Below are positions 35,113-43,955 of a DNA stretch of 64,000 bases, piece by piece. The position numbers were made by a program, and so were the translations under genes. The notes under the pieces were generated by a model. That model made no database searches, was not told where the DNA came from, and saw nothing but the letters and a program-made list of their open reading frames with translations. Origin of the DNA: Lentisphaeria bacterium (GTDB lineage: Bacteria; Verrucomicrobiota; Lentisphaeria; Victivallales; UBA1829); assembly GCA_003526375.1 (NCBI GenBank), contig DPDG01000116.1, positions 1-64,000 on the forward strand, read 5' to 3'. The first letter of the stretch is position 1, and every line of letters starts with the position of its first letter.

Positions 35113-35853
35113 ATGAAAAAAAAGCGTGCAGACGAACTTTTATACGAACACGGTCACTGCGAAAGCCGCCAGGATGCCGCACTGCTGATTATGGCGGGCA
35201 AGGTCAGGAGCGGCAAAGACGCGCTTGTCATGAAACCCTCGCAGGAATTCCCCGCGGACACCGTCCTGACCGTCGACAGCGGCAATGAATTCGTCAGCCG
35301 CGGCGCCCGCAAGCTCAAGGATGCGCTTGAAAAATTCGCGCCCGATCTTGCAGGAAAAACAGCGGCGGACATCGGGGCGTCCACCGGCGGCTTCACGGAT
35401 CTGATGCTTTCGCACGGCGCGGAAAAAGTTTACGCGGTCGATGTCGGCAGAGGGCTCCTCCACTGGAAACTGCGTTCCGATCCGCGCGTGATCTGCCTGG
35501 AGGGCGTCAACGCGCGCACCCTTTCACCGGCGGAAATTCCGGAACCCGTGGATATCCTCAGCATGGACGTTTCGTTCATCTCCGCGACGAAAATCCTGTG
35601 CGCGGCGGACAGCGTCATGAAGCCGGGCGCCACGGCTTTCATTCTGGTAAAACCGCAGTTCGAGGCACCGAAGCATGACGTTCCTCCCGGCGGCGTCATC
35701 ACCGATCCCGCGGTCCGGCAGGCGGCGCTGGATAAAGTTTGTACATTCGTAAAAGAGAATCTGCAATGGACGCTCCGCGACGTATCCGACTCCCCGCTGA
35801 AAGGTCCGAAGGGAAATCTCGAATACGTCGCGGTGTTCATCAAGAACGGGTGA
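35113..35853 (+). CDS. tlyA: TlyA-family rRNA 2'-O-methyltransferase
   Basis: A 246-aa S4-domain methyltransferase. The N-terminal S4 RNA-binding domain (MKKKRADELLYEHGHCESRQ) is followed by VSRGARKLKDALEKF and the SAM-binding ADIGASTGGFTDLML. The K-D-K-E catalytic tetrad can be read as Lys in RGARKL, Asp in SMDVSFIS, Lys in LVKPQFE and Glu in NLEYVAV. TlyA proteins methylate 16S and/or 23S rRNA cytidines. The frame is open back to 34933, but that part lies across the divergent promoter region; the ATG at 35113 gives the normal length. Confidence 0.92.
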   Translation: MKKKRADELLYEHGHCESRQDAALLIMAGKVRSGKDALVMKPSQEFPADTVLTVDSGNEFVSRGARKLKDALEKFAPDLAGKTAADIGASTGGFTDLMLSHGAEKVYAVDVGRGLLHWKLRSDPRVICLEGVNARTLSPAEIPEPVDILSMDVSFISATKILCAADSVMKPGATAFILVKPQFEAPKHDVPPGGVITDPAVRQAALDKVCTFVKENLQWTLRDVSDSPLKGPKGNLEYVAVFIKNG

Positions 35854-35862
35854 CAGCCGCCC

Positions 35863-38745
35863 TTATTTCGCAGGAGTCAGCGAAAACCAGTAAGTGGAAC
35901 CGGCCTCGGCATCCACCGGAATCTCCGTGACTCCGGAATATTTCCTGCCGTTGAACAGATTGACCACATCCGCCTTGTACGGCATGGCGAAAACGGTTCT
36001 GCCGCCGCGCATGCAGTGCACCGACATGAAATTGCCGTTGGTTTCGCACTGGAAACCGCTGTCCGCCAGGCGGTAGGCTCCCGCTTCCCGGACAATCCTG
36101 TTGAAGTATTCCGGCGTCAGCCCGCCTGCTTCCCCGATGTAAACCGCTTTCCATCCCGGATTCCGGCGTTCCAGCACCGCGGGCTGTCCGTTGACGGCAA
36201 ACCGTGCAAGAATCCGGTCTCCCGGTTCAGGCAGAGCGTAGACGACTGGCATGTAGTCATACCATTGCGGTTTGCCGTTCAGCGACACGCTCTTGCGGAT
36301 CATCCAATAGGAAAGCATGTTCTCTTTCACTCCATTTTCCGCTTTGACGAAATGATTGTCCCGCCGTTTTTCCGCCTTGACGCGGATTCCGCTTCCCCTG
36401 TCGGCACCGCCCAGCCGTCCCGTGCCGGACAGGAATACCAGCGTCCTGCCGCCGTTTTTGAGGGACTCCAGCAGTTTCAGGCGCGGTTCGTCGATATGGA
36501 ACATTCCGGCAAACACGATCACTTTGAAAGACTGCGCCAGTTCGGGATCTTCCAGCAGGTCATTGAGCGTGTAATAGGCATACGGCACGCCGGACAGCCC
36601 CAGCAGATTGATCTGATAACCGATAAGCGCGGAGACATCGAACATCCATTTCGGAGAGGGAACGTTGCGCAGAAACATCCCGTCGCCGTCCACGACAAAT
36701 GCGGTGTCCGGCTTCCAGTGCGAAGGCTTCCGGTTCACCAGCAGGTTTCCGGCTGCCGTCGCCTCTCTGATGTCCGCCATGATGCCGGGATGATCGAACC
36801 ATCCCGGCGCCATATCCAGATACCAGTGCCCCATGTCATGGGCGAACATGGAGCCCGCCAGCTTCCGGTTGGACGCCTGCCACATGGGCAGGTCAAGGAT
36901 CAGTCCCCATGTAATGCTCATGATCTCCTTTTCCCAGGAAGGCGCGGCATTCCATGTGCGGATATCAAATTCATTGACATAAAGCTTGCCGTGTCTGTGG
37001 AAGGAGTCGATCGGAATGCGCGGGCTGCACGCCGAAGCCGGAGGACGGCGATTGTAAGCTGCCTGGGCAACCAGTGCATCGAATTTCTGCACCCGCAGGA
37101 AATCGTCGAAATCCAGCGTGGAAGCCATGGAACCGTCATAGGGCCCCATGCACCAGCGCATGGTGAAGACCTCCTTGCCGAAAAGCTTTTTCGTGTAATC
37201 GGCAATTTCACCGGCGGCACGCCATGCGGCAAACTTGCTGAACCGGTAGAAATCGATGCAGTCCCGTTCCGTTTCAGGATTCAGGCAATCATGACTGCTG
37301 TTGAATTTCGGCGCCTGGGCGGTCTCAAACGTGACCTTGTCATTCCGCCATGCCGCACGCAGCGCTTCAACGGTCCGGTACTGTTCCTTGAGGTATTTCC
37401 GGAAAGCCCTCAATGCAGGCATGCTGTAATCCAGATGGGTCACGGTCATCTGATTGTCGTGCCCGCCGCCGATGTGAATCCCCACCACGGCTTTGGAAAG
37501 GCCGGTGCGTTTCAGTTCCGCAACGATTTTCCCGATCTGCTCCTTATAGAGACCGTTCAAAATCTCCGACTGGTAGGAGGGCCAGACATACTGCGTATCC
37601 TTCGTCGGCTTCGGTTTGGGACTCTCGACAAGATGAACGCCGGAGCCGTAGACGGGATATCCGTTTTCTCCGATCCACGCCTCCTCCGGGAACTCCTTCG
37701 TAAACTGCCAGTAGGGATGCAGCATGATCGAAAGAATGATTTTCGCATCCGGATTCAGGCGGAGGTTACGGCGAATCGTGTCCACGGCGCCGGAGACATC
37801 CAGTTGATCTCTGCCGGTCCAGCAGCCGGGATAAGTCTGTTCCGGCTTGCCCTGCCCCAGCCGGAGCGCCACCTTGGTCAGGTGAATGCCCGCCGCGCCG
37901 AAATCGCGCGCATTGGAATAGGTCTTGCCGACCACATACTTCCCATAAGGTCCGTTGATGACCGGAACTGTGACCTTGCCGTCGATCAGCAGACGGCTTT
38001 TACCGTCGATCCGGACCACTTTCCCTGTATGCTCGATATCGGAAGCGAGTTTCCGGTTCAGCTCCTCCTCAGAAATCATATCGCCGCTGCGGTCAGCCGG
38101 AGGGCGCCTGTTAAGGCTCAGATCCCAATTCTGCGCGGAAATATTGTCGTCCTCGACATAGAAATCATCCCAGATGATTTCGGATGCGGCGCCGGCAAGC
38201 ACCAGCACCGGCTCGAAAACCGTCATTCCCTCCTGCGCCTGCCGCTGGGAGAACTTGCGCTCCCAGGTTCCCGGCGGAGTGTTGACCACCTCCTGCAGGC
38301 GTTCCCCGCCGTTGATCCCCGGATAAAAGCTGTAAAGTTTGAAATCTTTCTGTCCGGGAAGTTGCAGACGGAGCATCGCCAGCGAGTATTGCGGCAGACT
38401 CCGCTTTCCCTGATAGAAAGCATTCAGTTGAAGACGGTCTCCCTTTTTCACGGGAATGCTCTTTTTGAAGCGGATGACAATGTAGCCCTCATCGTTGCTT
38501 TTCACGGTTCGCAGAGCCCTGCCGCCGGAACGTCCTCCGTCGGTCAGCTCCACTTTACCCTTTGCGCCGTCACGGTATTCCACGGCAAAGGGCAGTTCCG
38601 TTCCGGAAAAATTTTCATGCCAGAGCGCCTTGTCAAACGTATTTCCGGCAAAACGTTCCGGATTGGCGCTGCTCCATGCGTCCCCTGCGGCAGACACATC
38701 CACAGCGGCGGCAAAAACCAAAGAACACAACAGATATTTCAACAT
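35863..38745 (-). CDS. Secreted GH42-like glycoside hydrolase with N-terminal binding domain
   Basis: About 960 aa. Signal peptide (MLKYLLCSLVFAAAVDVSA); an N-terminal beta-sandwich (about 35-205, ending ASEIIWDDFYVEDDN); a barrel region with the GH42/clan-A pattern ALRAFRKYLKEQYRTVEALR followed by AAWRNDKV; then a domain like the beta-galactosidase trimerisation fold (FKVIVFAGMFHIDEPRLKLL). The site where GH42 enzymes have Asn-Glu reads GIHIGGGHDNQ (about 425-432), so the acid/base Glu is not in its usual place. LYVNEFD (about 592) may carry the other Glu. AAGGAG precedes the ATG at 38745; a GTG one codon earlier is possible. Last gene of the LacI/pseudopilin/SGNH operon. Confidence 0.8.
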   Translation of the reverse strand: MLKYLLCSLVFAAAVDVSAAGDAWSSANPERFAGNTFDKALWHENFSGTELPFAVEYRDGAKGKVELTDGGRSGGRALRTVKSNDEGYIVIRFKKSIPVKKGDRLQLNAFYQGKRSLPQYSLAMLRLQLPGQKDFKLYSFYPGINGGERLQEVVNTPPGTWERKFSQRQAQEGMTVFEPVLVLAGAASEIIWDDFYVEDDNISAQNWDLSLNRRPPADRSGDMISEEELNRKLASDIEHTGKVVRIDGKSRLLIDGKVTVPVINGPYGKYVVGKTYSNARDFGAAGIHLTKVALRLGQGKPEQTYPGCWTGRDQLDVSGAVDTIRRNLRLNPDAKIILSIMLHPYWQFTKEFPEEAWIGENGYPVYGSGVHLVESPKPKPTKDTQYVWPSYQSEILNGLYKEQIGKIVAELKRTGLSKAVVGIHIGGGHDNQMTVTHLDYSMPALRAFRKYLKEQYRTVEALRAAWRNDKVTFETAQAPKFNSSHDCLNPETERDCIDFYRFSKFAAWRAAGEIADYTKKLFGKEVFTMRWCMGPYDGSMASTLDFDDFLRVQKFDALVAQAAYNRRPPASACSPRIPIDSFHRHGKLYVNEFDIRTWNAAPSWEKEIMSITWGLILDLPMWQASNRKLAGSMFAHDMGHWYLDMAPGWFDHPGIMADIREATAAGNLLVNRKPSHWKPDTAFVVDGDGMFLRNVPSPKWMFDVSALIGYQINLLGLSGVPYAYYTLNDLLEDPELAQSFKVIVFAGMFHIDEPRLKLLESLKNGGRTLVFLSGTGRLGGADRGSGIRVKAEKRRDNHFVKAENGVKENMLSYWMIRKSVSLNGKPQWYDYMPVVYALPEPGDRILARFAVNGQPAVLERRNPGWKAVYIGEAGGLTPEYFNRIVREAGAYRLADSGFQCETNGNFMSVHCMRGGRTVFAMPYKADVVNLFNGRKYSGVTEIPVDAEAGSTYWFSLTPAK

Positions 38746-38757
38746 CACAGCAACTCC

Positions 38758-40251
38758 TTATTTCCGGTTGGCAAAATGAGTCAGGAGAATCCTGCTCATC
38801 AGGGTATGTCCCGTTTCACTCAGATGAATTCCGTCGACATAATTCTCTCCGGCATATCCCTCCTTCATCGGCGTATGGAGATCGACGAACTCCGCGCCGT
38901 TCTTTGCGGCGAACTCCTTTACCGCCGTATTGAACGGAACGACAAACTGTTCCATGCCGAAGCGGGCGAAAAAGTATTTGCCCAGCGCACGTTCCCCGTT
39001 GCGCGTCATCAGCGGCACATCCGGATAAGTGGCGGAGGTGACGATGAGTTTCGCGGATGAGTGTTTACGGATCAGTTTCAGCAACCGTTCATAAGCGGGA
39101 ACGACCTTTTCGGTCGCCACCACCGGAGAAGCAAACCTGTTGTTGGTCGTGGCGGCACAGTCATTGTTGCCGAGCTGAATGACAATAAAATCGTATGGCT
39201 TGTTCCAGAGATTGTCATAAGCGGCGGGAGCAAAACATTTTCTGCCGAGCATCCGTTCTTCGACGCGCAGGATGTAATCGCCGCGGACGGCACGGTTTTC
39301 GATATGGAATTTGCCGGGATTGTACTTGTTGAGCCAGAAAGAAAGTTTGTCCACGGCATTGAACGAGCGGTCGAAATCGCAAAGAGAATCACCCAGCCAA
39401 AGAATGTTCACCTTGTCCGCCGTTTTGATCTTCCGCGCAAGCTCGTCAAAAGCGGCAAATTCGGCAGGGGGAAGCACGCTGACAGGAATGTCGCACGTCG
39501 CCCCGTTCATCGCGGCAGTCACATGATTGAGCCCGGCGCCGATGTTCGCTCCCTGCCAGACAATATTCCCCGAAGCATCGCTTTTCACCGGATAACGCAC
39601 CATTTTCCGGCTGCGATTGAAAACCATGACCGATGCCTCCGTATCCGGCTTCGCAGTATTGAAACAAATCGGGGGAACAGAGTCTTTTTCGCTGATTACC
39701 AGGTGAGGCGTGGCAGGGCGCATCCCGACGGAGGAATCGGCAAGATCGAACAGGCGCACTTCATCGATCAGAGCCTCCCCCTCTCCTTTCAGTTCAAAGA
39801 TCATGGAAAGCGTGACGGGCGCAATCTCGCTGAAATCAAAAACAGCCTCGCCTTTCCGCCATTCCGGGGTCAATGCCAGCGGCGTTTCGGACAACATGAG
39901 TTTATAATCGTTCTTCCCGCGGGAATTGACGGTGGCGGCAAGCATTCCGGCAAACAATTCGCCTTTCCCTCCGGCATAAAAAGTGATTTTGAATTTCCTG
40001 CCTGCGAGAGCAAGCTTTGTCAGATTCTGAGACACCATCCGCCCGTAAGTCTGATCTTTTTTCGGCGCCGCAGTCAGTTTTGCGGAACCGCCCCCCGATT
40101 TCGCCTCCCTGCTGTGAGTCAGTTTTCCGCTCCAGTAAGGCGGCGCATACCACGCTTCCGTATTGCGGTCGAAGTCGAATTTCCTGACAAGCGACTCCCC
40201 CATAACCGAGAGGGTTCCGGCACAGAACAGCAACAGTAACTTGATTTTCAT
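38758..40251 (-). CDS. Secreted SGNH/GDSL-family hydrolase with N-terminal binding domain
   Basis: A 497-aa protein with a signal peptide (MKIKLLLLFCAGTLSVMGES). Residues about 20-170 form a carbohydrate-binding-like beta-sandwich (FAGMLAATVNSRGKNDYKLM), and a further Ig-like segment follows. The hydrolase domain starts at about 270: block I ILWLGDSLCDF with nucleophile Ser289, block III-like VIQLGNNDCAAT, and block V VDGIHLSETGH with Asp473 and His476. Such enzymes deacylate sugars, so an acetyl-xylan or pectin esterase role is plausible. The gene is 36 bp after the pseudopilin and 12 bp before the GH42-like gene, in one operon. Confidence 0.88.
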   Translation of the reverse strand: MKIKLLLLFCAGTLSVMGESLVRKFDFDRNTEAWYAPPYWSGKLTHSREAKSGGGSAKLTAAPKKDQTYGRMVSQNLTKLALAGRKFKITFYAGGKGELFAGMLAATVNSRGKNDYKLMLSETPLALTPEWRKGEAVFDFSEIAPVTLSMIFELKGEGEALIDEVRLFDLADSSVGMRPATPHLVISEKDSVPPICFNTAKPDTEASVMVFNRSRKMVRYPVKSDASGNIVWQGANIGAGLNHVTAAMNGATCDIPVSVLPPAEFAAFDELARKIKTADKVNILWLGDSLCDFDRSFNAVDKLSFWLNKYNPGKFHIENRAVRGDYILRVEERMLGRKCFAPAAYDNLWNKPYDFIVIQLGNNDCAATTNNRFASPVVATEKVVPAYERLLKLIRKHSSAKLIVTSATYPDVPLMTRNGERALGKYFFARFGMEQFVVPFNTAVKEFAAKNGAEFVDLHTPMKEGYAGENYVDGIHLSETGHTLMSRILLTHFANRK

Positions 40252-40287
40252 GATTTATTCTCCTGAAATTGATTTCACTCTGTCACG

Positions 40288-41106
40288 TTATTTTATCAAA
40301 CGGGCTCCCCACCATTCGTTATTGAAAGTAGCGGGAAAAGTCGCACTGTGAGAAGCGGCGTGCCCATCCATGAACATGGCATTTGCCTTATTGGAGTGGC
40401 GGAGCGAAAAACCCGCATTCTCATAGTCGAGTTTGTTCGAATATGATGTACTGTACCAGTAATTGAAATACGGAGTGCGCGCCCCTGCCGAACTCTTATT
40501 GCAGTCCAGAAGCCCGATTACCCTGCTCGGGGATTTGAGATGGGAGATCTTCAGTGTTTCGTATGTTGCGCCCGCCGTCATCATGCCGAAAATAGTGGAA
40601 CCGCTGTATTGCCCGTTCCTGCTGGTTGCATTAGCCCAATAAGAATAATAGTATCCCCAGTAATGCCTGCTTTGAGAAAGATTCTGCGAAGGACATTGCC
40701 AAAGTTTGACACTCCACTTGTCCGTTCTGCCGTCATCCCGCGGCACGTTCTTCATTCCACAGTAAGGCGCCAGCAAAGTAAACCAACTCGCATAATATTT
40801 ATTCCTTTCGTAATGAGCATAACAGTTATAGTCATTATAATCGACCTGATATCCCATAAGAGCCGTGCCAAACTGCTTCAGATTGCTGCTGCAACTGGCG
40901 CTCTGCGCCATTGCCTTCGCCTTGCTCAAAGCCGGCATCAGCATTGCCGCCAGAATCGCGATGATTGCAATCACGACGAGGAGCTCTATCAGGGTAAAAT
41001 CCCTTTTTCCCTCTCTCGCGGAAAGAAAGACAGAGACCGGCGGATCATCAACCGCTCCCCCATTTTCACTTCCGCGCCGCGCCGACCATAACCAATACTT
41101 TTTCAT
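40288..41106 (-). CDS. Pseudopilin with long leader and H-X9-DG motif
   Basis: A 272-aa protein. The start at 41106 (AAAGGAGCGG upstream) gives a 36-residue leader, long for a prepilin, then FTLIELLVVIAIIAILAAML with Glu at +5. The -1 residue is Asp, not Gly. The globular domain is Tyr/Ser-rich and ends with RHSNKANAMFMDGH, the H-X9-DG motif. Its start is one base after the LacI stop. It is followed by the SGNH and GH42-like genes, repeating the plan of 20434-25908. Confidence 0.9.
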   Translation of the reverse strand: MKKYWLWSARRGSENGGAVDDPPVSVFLSAREGKRDFTLIELLVVIAIIAILAAMLMPALSKAKAMAQSASCSSNLKQFGTALMGYQVDYNDYNCYAHYERNKYYASWFTLLAPYCGMKNVPRDDGRTDKWSVKLWQCPSQNLSQSRHYWGYYYSYWANATSRNGQYSGSTIFGMMTAGATYETLKISHLKSPSRVIGLLDCNKSSAGARTPYFNYWYSTSYSNKLDYENAGFSLRHSNKANAMFMDGHAASHSATFPATFNNEWWGARLIK

Positions 41107-41107
41107 T

Positions 41108-42112
41108 TCATTCCGCTCCTTTGATTGTAATGTATTTTGAAGGAATCCGCTTCTGCATTCCGCCGCTCCCCGCACATTCCCGGAAAAGAATGGAGGAAAT
41201 CGTCTCCATATCGATCTCCCACGTGGAGAGCGGGAAAACATGGTTCCGCACGGCATGGATATGATTATGACCGCAAAGCACGATGTCCTTTCCGATGGCA
41301 TAATGGTTCCGGTGCAGATAGCGGATGCCGCCCAGCATGAAATAGTCCGAAAGATACATCAGGGCGGAAACCGACGGATCGGCGGTCATGATCTCGCGCG
41401 TCTTCTCATATCCCATCGCGGTCAGCTCGTCAATGCTGTCCACTTCTCCGTTGAAATTCAGAAAAACAATATACCGCCGCAGTACTTCCTCATAGGACAG
41501 GCCGGGAAAAAGAGCACAGACGACCTGAACCCGTTCCACCTGATTCGGAGTGCCCAGCAGCAGCCTGAAGTTGGAACGCCCCTCCTGCAGAAACTTACGC
41601 AATGTGACATCAATCGAGTAAAGACTGTCATTCTGGAGGTTCCGTTGAAAACCTGAAGCAAAACCGATGACGCTGCGCCCGTTCGATACAATCTCCTCCT
41701 CAATAGCCCTGAAACCGCTCGGGTTCCCGATCCAGACAAAATGATCGGTTCCGCGCAGGATCAGCTCCCGGACCATTTTCAGATTTTCTTCCTCATTCCC
41801 GGCAATCGTCTGAAGATATGTCACATATCCGGCTCTCTCGAATTTGTCCAGAAGCAGCAGGACAAGACGCTGGTTCTGTTCCTCCAGGATCAGGCGCTGC
41901 ATGGAAAGGACAATCGCCACGGTCTTTGTCTTTTCTCCGCGCAGAAGCTTATGTCCGAACTTCTGCTTGTATCCAAGTTCACGGGCAATCGAGAACACAC
42001 GTTCCTTCGTCTCCTCCGAGCTGTAATCGTTGGGGCGCCGGTTCAGAATCTGCGACACCGCAGCCTGTGAAACTCCTGCCCGTTCCGATATGATTTTCAG
42101 CATTCCCGCCAT
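41108..42112 (-). CDS. LacI-family transcriptional regulator
   Basis: A 334-aa regulator with HTH MLKIISERAGVSQAAVSQIL and hinge RPNDYSSEETKERVFSIARE, then an effector domain with LSMQRLILEEQNQRLVLLLL, WIGNPSGFRAIEEEI and IVLCGHNHIHAVRNHVFPLS. It is the first gene of the operon with the pseudopilin, SGNH hydrolase and GH42-like protein. A consensus promoter and a large palindrome lie upstream (42123-42186), so autoregulation is likely. Confidence 0.92.
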   Translation of the reverse strand: MAGMLKIISERAGVSQAAVSQILNRRPNDYSSEETKERVFSIARELGYKQKFGHKLLRGEKTKTVAIVLSMQRLILEEQNQRLVLLLLDKFERAGYVTYLQTIAGNEEENLKMVRELILRGTDHFVWIGNPSGFRAIEEEIVSNGRSVIGFASGFQRNLQNDSLYSIDVTLRKFLQEGRSNFRLLLGTPNQVERVQVVCALFPGLSYEEVLRRYIVFLNFNGEVDSIDELTAMGYEKTREIMTADPSVSALMYLSDYFMLGGIRYLHRNHYAIGKDIVLCGHNHIHAVRNHVFPLSTWEIDMETISSILFRECAGSGGMQKRIPSKYITIKGAE

Positions 42113-42122
42113 CGTTTTTCCA

Positions 42123-42154
42123 TATATGATTTTTTAATATTAAATTTTCATATA
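42123..42154 (-). promoter_or_regulatory. Candidate LacI operator downstream of the promoter
   Basis: A 32-bp inverted repeat with outer arms TATATGA and TCATATA and inner arms TTTAAT and ATTAAA, separated by three unmatched bases on each side. It begins four bases after the predicted -10 box and ends ten bases before the start codon, where a bound repressor would block transcription. Confidence 0.55.
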
Positions 42155-42158
42155 CTTA

Positions 42159-42186
42159 ATTATAAGGAAAAATCTTGATTTGTCAA
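42159..42186 (-). promoter_or_regulatory. Consensus promoter of the LacI/pseudopilin/SGNH/GH42-like operon
   Basis: On the minus strand TTGACA (42181-42186) and TATAAT (42159-42164), both perfect sigma-70 hexamers, are separated by 16 bp. Confidence 0.75.
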
Positions 42187-42258
42187 TACCCTGAACGGAA
42201 GATTCCGATAAAAAATCCAAAAATAATAGTACGTTTTCCGATCATAACGCCTTGCGGA

Positions 42259-43305
42259 TCACCTGACAGCCCGATTTTCCATCGTGGACTTCAGTATCAG
42301 GAGCCGATTCGGGATTTTCACGGTGATCGGCGGAAAGGCGGGATTTTCACGCTGTTCTTTCAGCAGTCTCACGATCTCGTTTCCGACCAGCGAATAATCA
42401 ATATCGAAGCAGGTGATGGAGGGCACGAAAAGACGGTTCAGCATATTCGAACCGATCGCGATCAGGGAAAGATCCTCCGGAATCCTGATTCCGTGATTCA
42501 GAAGGAAACTCGCGCCGGAAATCGCAATCGAACTTGACGCGGCGACAAGCGCCGTCGGACGGCATTCCGAGGCAAGAAGCTTTTCCGCAAGATGTGCGCC
42601 GGACAAGGAGTCATGAAAATCCCCGCCGGACGGAGCCCAGCCGGCAGCAATATCCAACCCGCGCTTTTTCATAAAGTCAAGATAACACCGGTAACGGCAT
42701 TCATACTTTCCATTCCAGGGAGAAGTCACGCCCAGAAAACCGATCCGGCGATGCCCCAGCTCATAAAGATACTCCAGCGCCTTCCCCATCTGACTCTCGA
42801 AGTCGATATAAACCTGTCCGTGCCAGTTTTCGCGGTTGAATGTCACAATCGGGAATCCCTGCGGCAGACGGCGGTCCAGAGCCTCCCGCAGTTCATCACT
42901 GCACATCGTAATGAACAAGGCATCGACCTTTGCCGGATCAATCATATAATGAAACAGATGTTCATCCTTCAAAAGGACATCGCTCGTCAGGCAGAAGGTC
43001 TGGATCATGCCGCCCCGGATAAACGCCTCCGTCAACTGGAGACGCTCACGTTCGAAATGCCAGTAATCCTTTCCGAGCGGGGGAACAATATGGCCGAGCC
43101 GCATCATGCCGTTGCCAAGCTTCATTCTCCCGCCGGAACGCAGAATCCGCGCGGACTCCGACGGAGTATAACCGAGCAGCCGGATTGCCTCAAGCACTTT
43201 CCTCCGCGCTTTCCCGCTCACATGCGGCTGATTGTTAATTACTCTCGAAACGGTCTGCGCAGACACTCCTGCGGCAAGCGCGACCTCCTGTAATGTGGCA
43301 CTCAA
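42259..43305 (-). CDS. LacI-family transcriptional regulator
   Basis: A 348-aa regulator. HTH LQEVALAAGVSAQTVSRVIN and hinge HVSGKARRKVLEAIRLLGYT, then a sugar-binding effector domain (LGHRRIGFLGVTSPWNGKYE; TALVAASSSIAISGASFLLN; LSLIAIGSN). The start is a TTG (43303-43305) supported by AAGGAG six bases before it. Its own promoter has an overlapping palindrome (43342-43369). It stands alone between acpS and the LacI at 41108, so its targets other than itself are not evident from position. Confidence 0.92.
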   Translation of the reverse strand: MSATLQEVALAAGVSAQTVSRVINNQPHVSGKARRKVLEAIRLLGYTPSESARILRSGGRMKLGNGMMRLGHIVPPLGKDYWHFERERLQLTEAFIRGGMIQTFCLTSDVLLKDEHLFHYMIDPAKVDALFITMCSDELREALDRRLPQGFPIVTFNRENWHGQVYIDFESQMGKALEYLYELGHRRIGFLGVTSPWNGKYECRYRCYLDFMKKRGLDIAAGWAPSGGDFHDSLSGAHLAEKLLASECRPTALVAASSSIAISGASFLLNHGIRIPEDLSLIAIGSNMLNRLFVPSITCFDIDYSLVGNEIVRLLKEQRENPAFPPITVKIPNRLLILKSTMENRAVR

Positions 43306-43341
43306 CGGCGACTCCTTCTGTTCTCACTGACCTGATACCGA

Positions 43342-43369
43342 AAGATACAGCATTTCCGCGAAAATGCAA
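43342..43369 (-). promoter_or_regulatory. Promoter and overlapping operator of the stand-alone LacI gene
   Basis: On the minus strand TTGCAT (43364-43369) and TATCTT (43342-43347) are separated by 16 bp. The palindrome GCATTTCCGCGAAAATGC (43350-43367, one mismatched pair, CGCG centre) covers the spacer and part of the -35 box, a classic repressor position. Confidence 0.6.
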
Positions 43370-43440
43370 TGATTTCTGCAAGAAATTGAAATCGCATGGA
43401 AAACCGCTTGATTTTTTTACATTTCATGTTAACTTACCAG

Positions 43441-43478
43441 TAGTTGTCCGGTTTGATAACCGACAAACCGGACAACTA
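43441..43478. repeat. Perfect 15-bp-arm hairpin between acpS and the LacI gene
   Basis: TAGTTGTCCGGTTTG (43441-43455) and its exact complement (43464-43478) flank an eight-base loop. The stem would strongly fold in RNA of either strand. It lies 97 bp downstream of acpS, which reads toward it, so it may end that transcript. There is no U-tract after it on the minus strand; on the plus strand a short T-run starts seven bases later. Confidence 0.7.
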
Positions 43479-43574
43479 CGGCTATGATTTTTCAAAACGG
43501 GCTCACACCGGCGCTTGCTGCGGAAAAATATTTGTTGCAGGACGTTCGATTCTCCGGAAGCGGGGACAGGCAAC

Positions 43575-43946
43575 TCATTCCCCTTCCAGAACCACCGTTG
43601 CAACGGCATGAAGCTTTTCGTGACTGATCGAAAGATGAATCCGTTTTACGCCGAGGGCGTCCGCTGTCCGCTTCGCACTGCCGGAAAGGGTCATGACGGG
43701 ACGCCCGCTTTCTTTGTCGCGCAAAACCTGAATCTCCTCAAATGCGCACTTTGAACCGATTCCCGTTCCGAGAGCTTTGGAAAGCGCCTCTTTCGCGCAC
43801 CATCGCCCCGCGAGATAGGATATGCCGTCAAATTCGGCGGCTTCCCGTTCCGTCAGAATGCGGCGCAGGAAATAATCCCCGTGACGCTGAATCATCTTTT
43901 CAATGCGCGTGCAGTCCGTAATATCCGTTCCGAGTCCGAGAATCAT
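43575..43946 (-). CDS. acpS: Holo-[acyl-carrier-protein] synthase
   Basis: A 123-aa AcpS-type phosphopantetheinyl transferase that loads the 4'-phosphopantetheine arm onto ACP for fatty acid synthesis. Both Mg-binding residues are visible: Asp8 in GLGTDIT and Glu53 in GRWCAKEALSKALGTGIG. The C-terminal SISHEK is also present. Length is normal. GGAGCC precedes the ATG. It follows radC by nine bases in a housekeeping operon. Confidence 0.95.
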   Translation of the reverse strand: MILGLGTDITDCTRIEKMIQRHGDYFLRRILTEREAAEFDGISYLAGRWCAKEALSKALGTGIGSKCAFEEIQVLRDKESGRPVMTLSGSAKRTADALGVKRIHLSISHEKLHAVATVVLEGE

Positions 43947-43955
43947 GAATGGCTC

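Noticed and set aside
36016..39060. Open plus-strand frame of 1014 codons antisense to the GH42-like and SGNH genes
   Set aside because: No domain or signal is visible; the composition is His/Arg/Pro-rich as expected of an antisense shadow of GC-biased codons.
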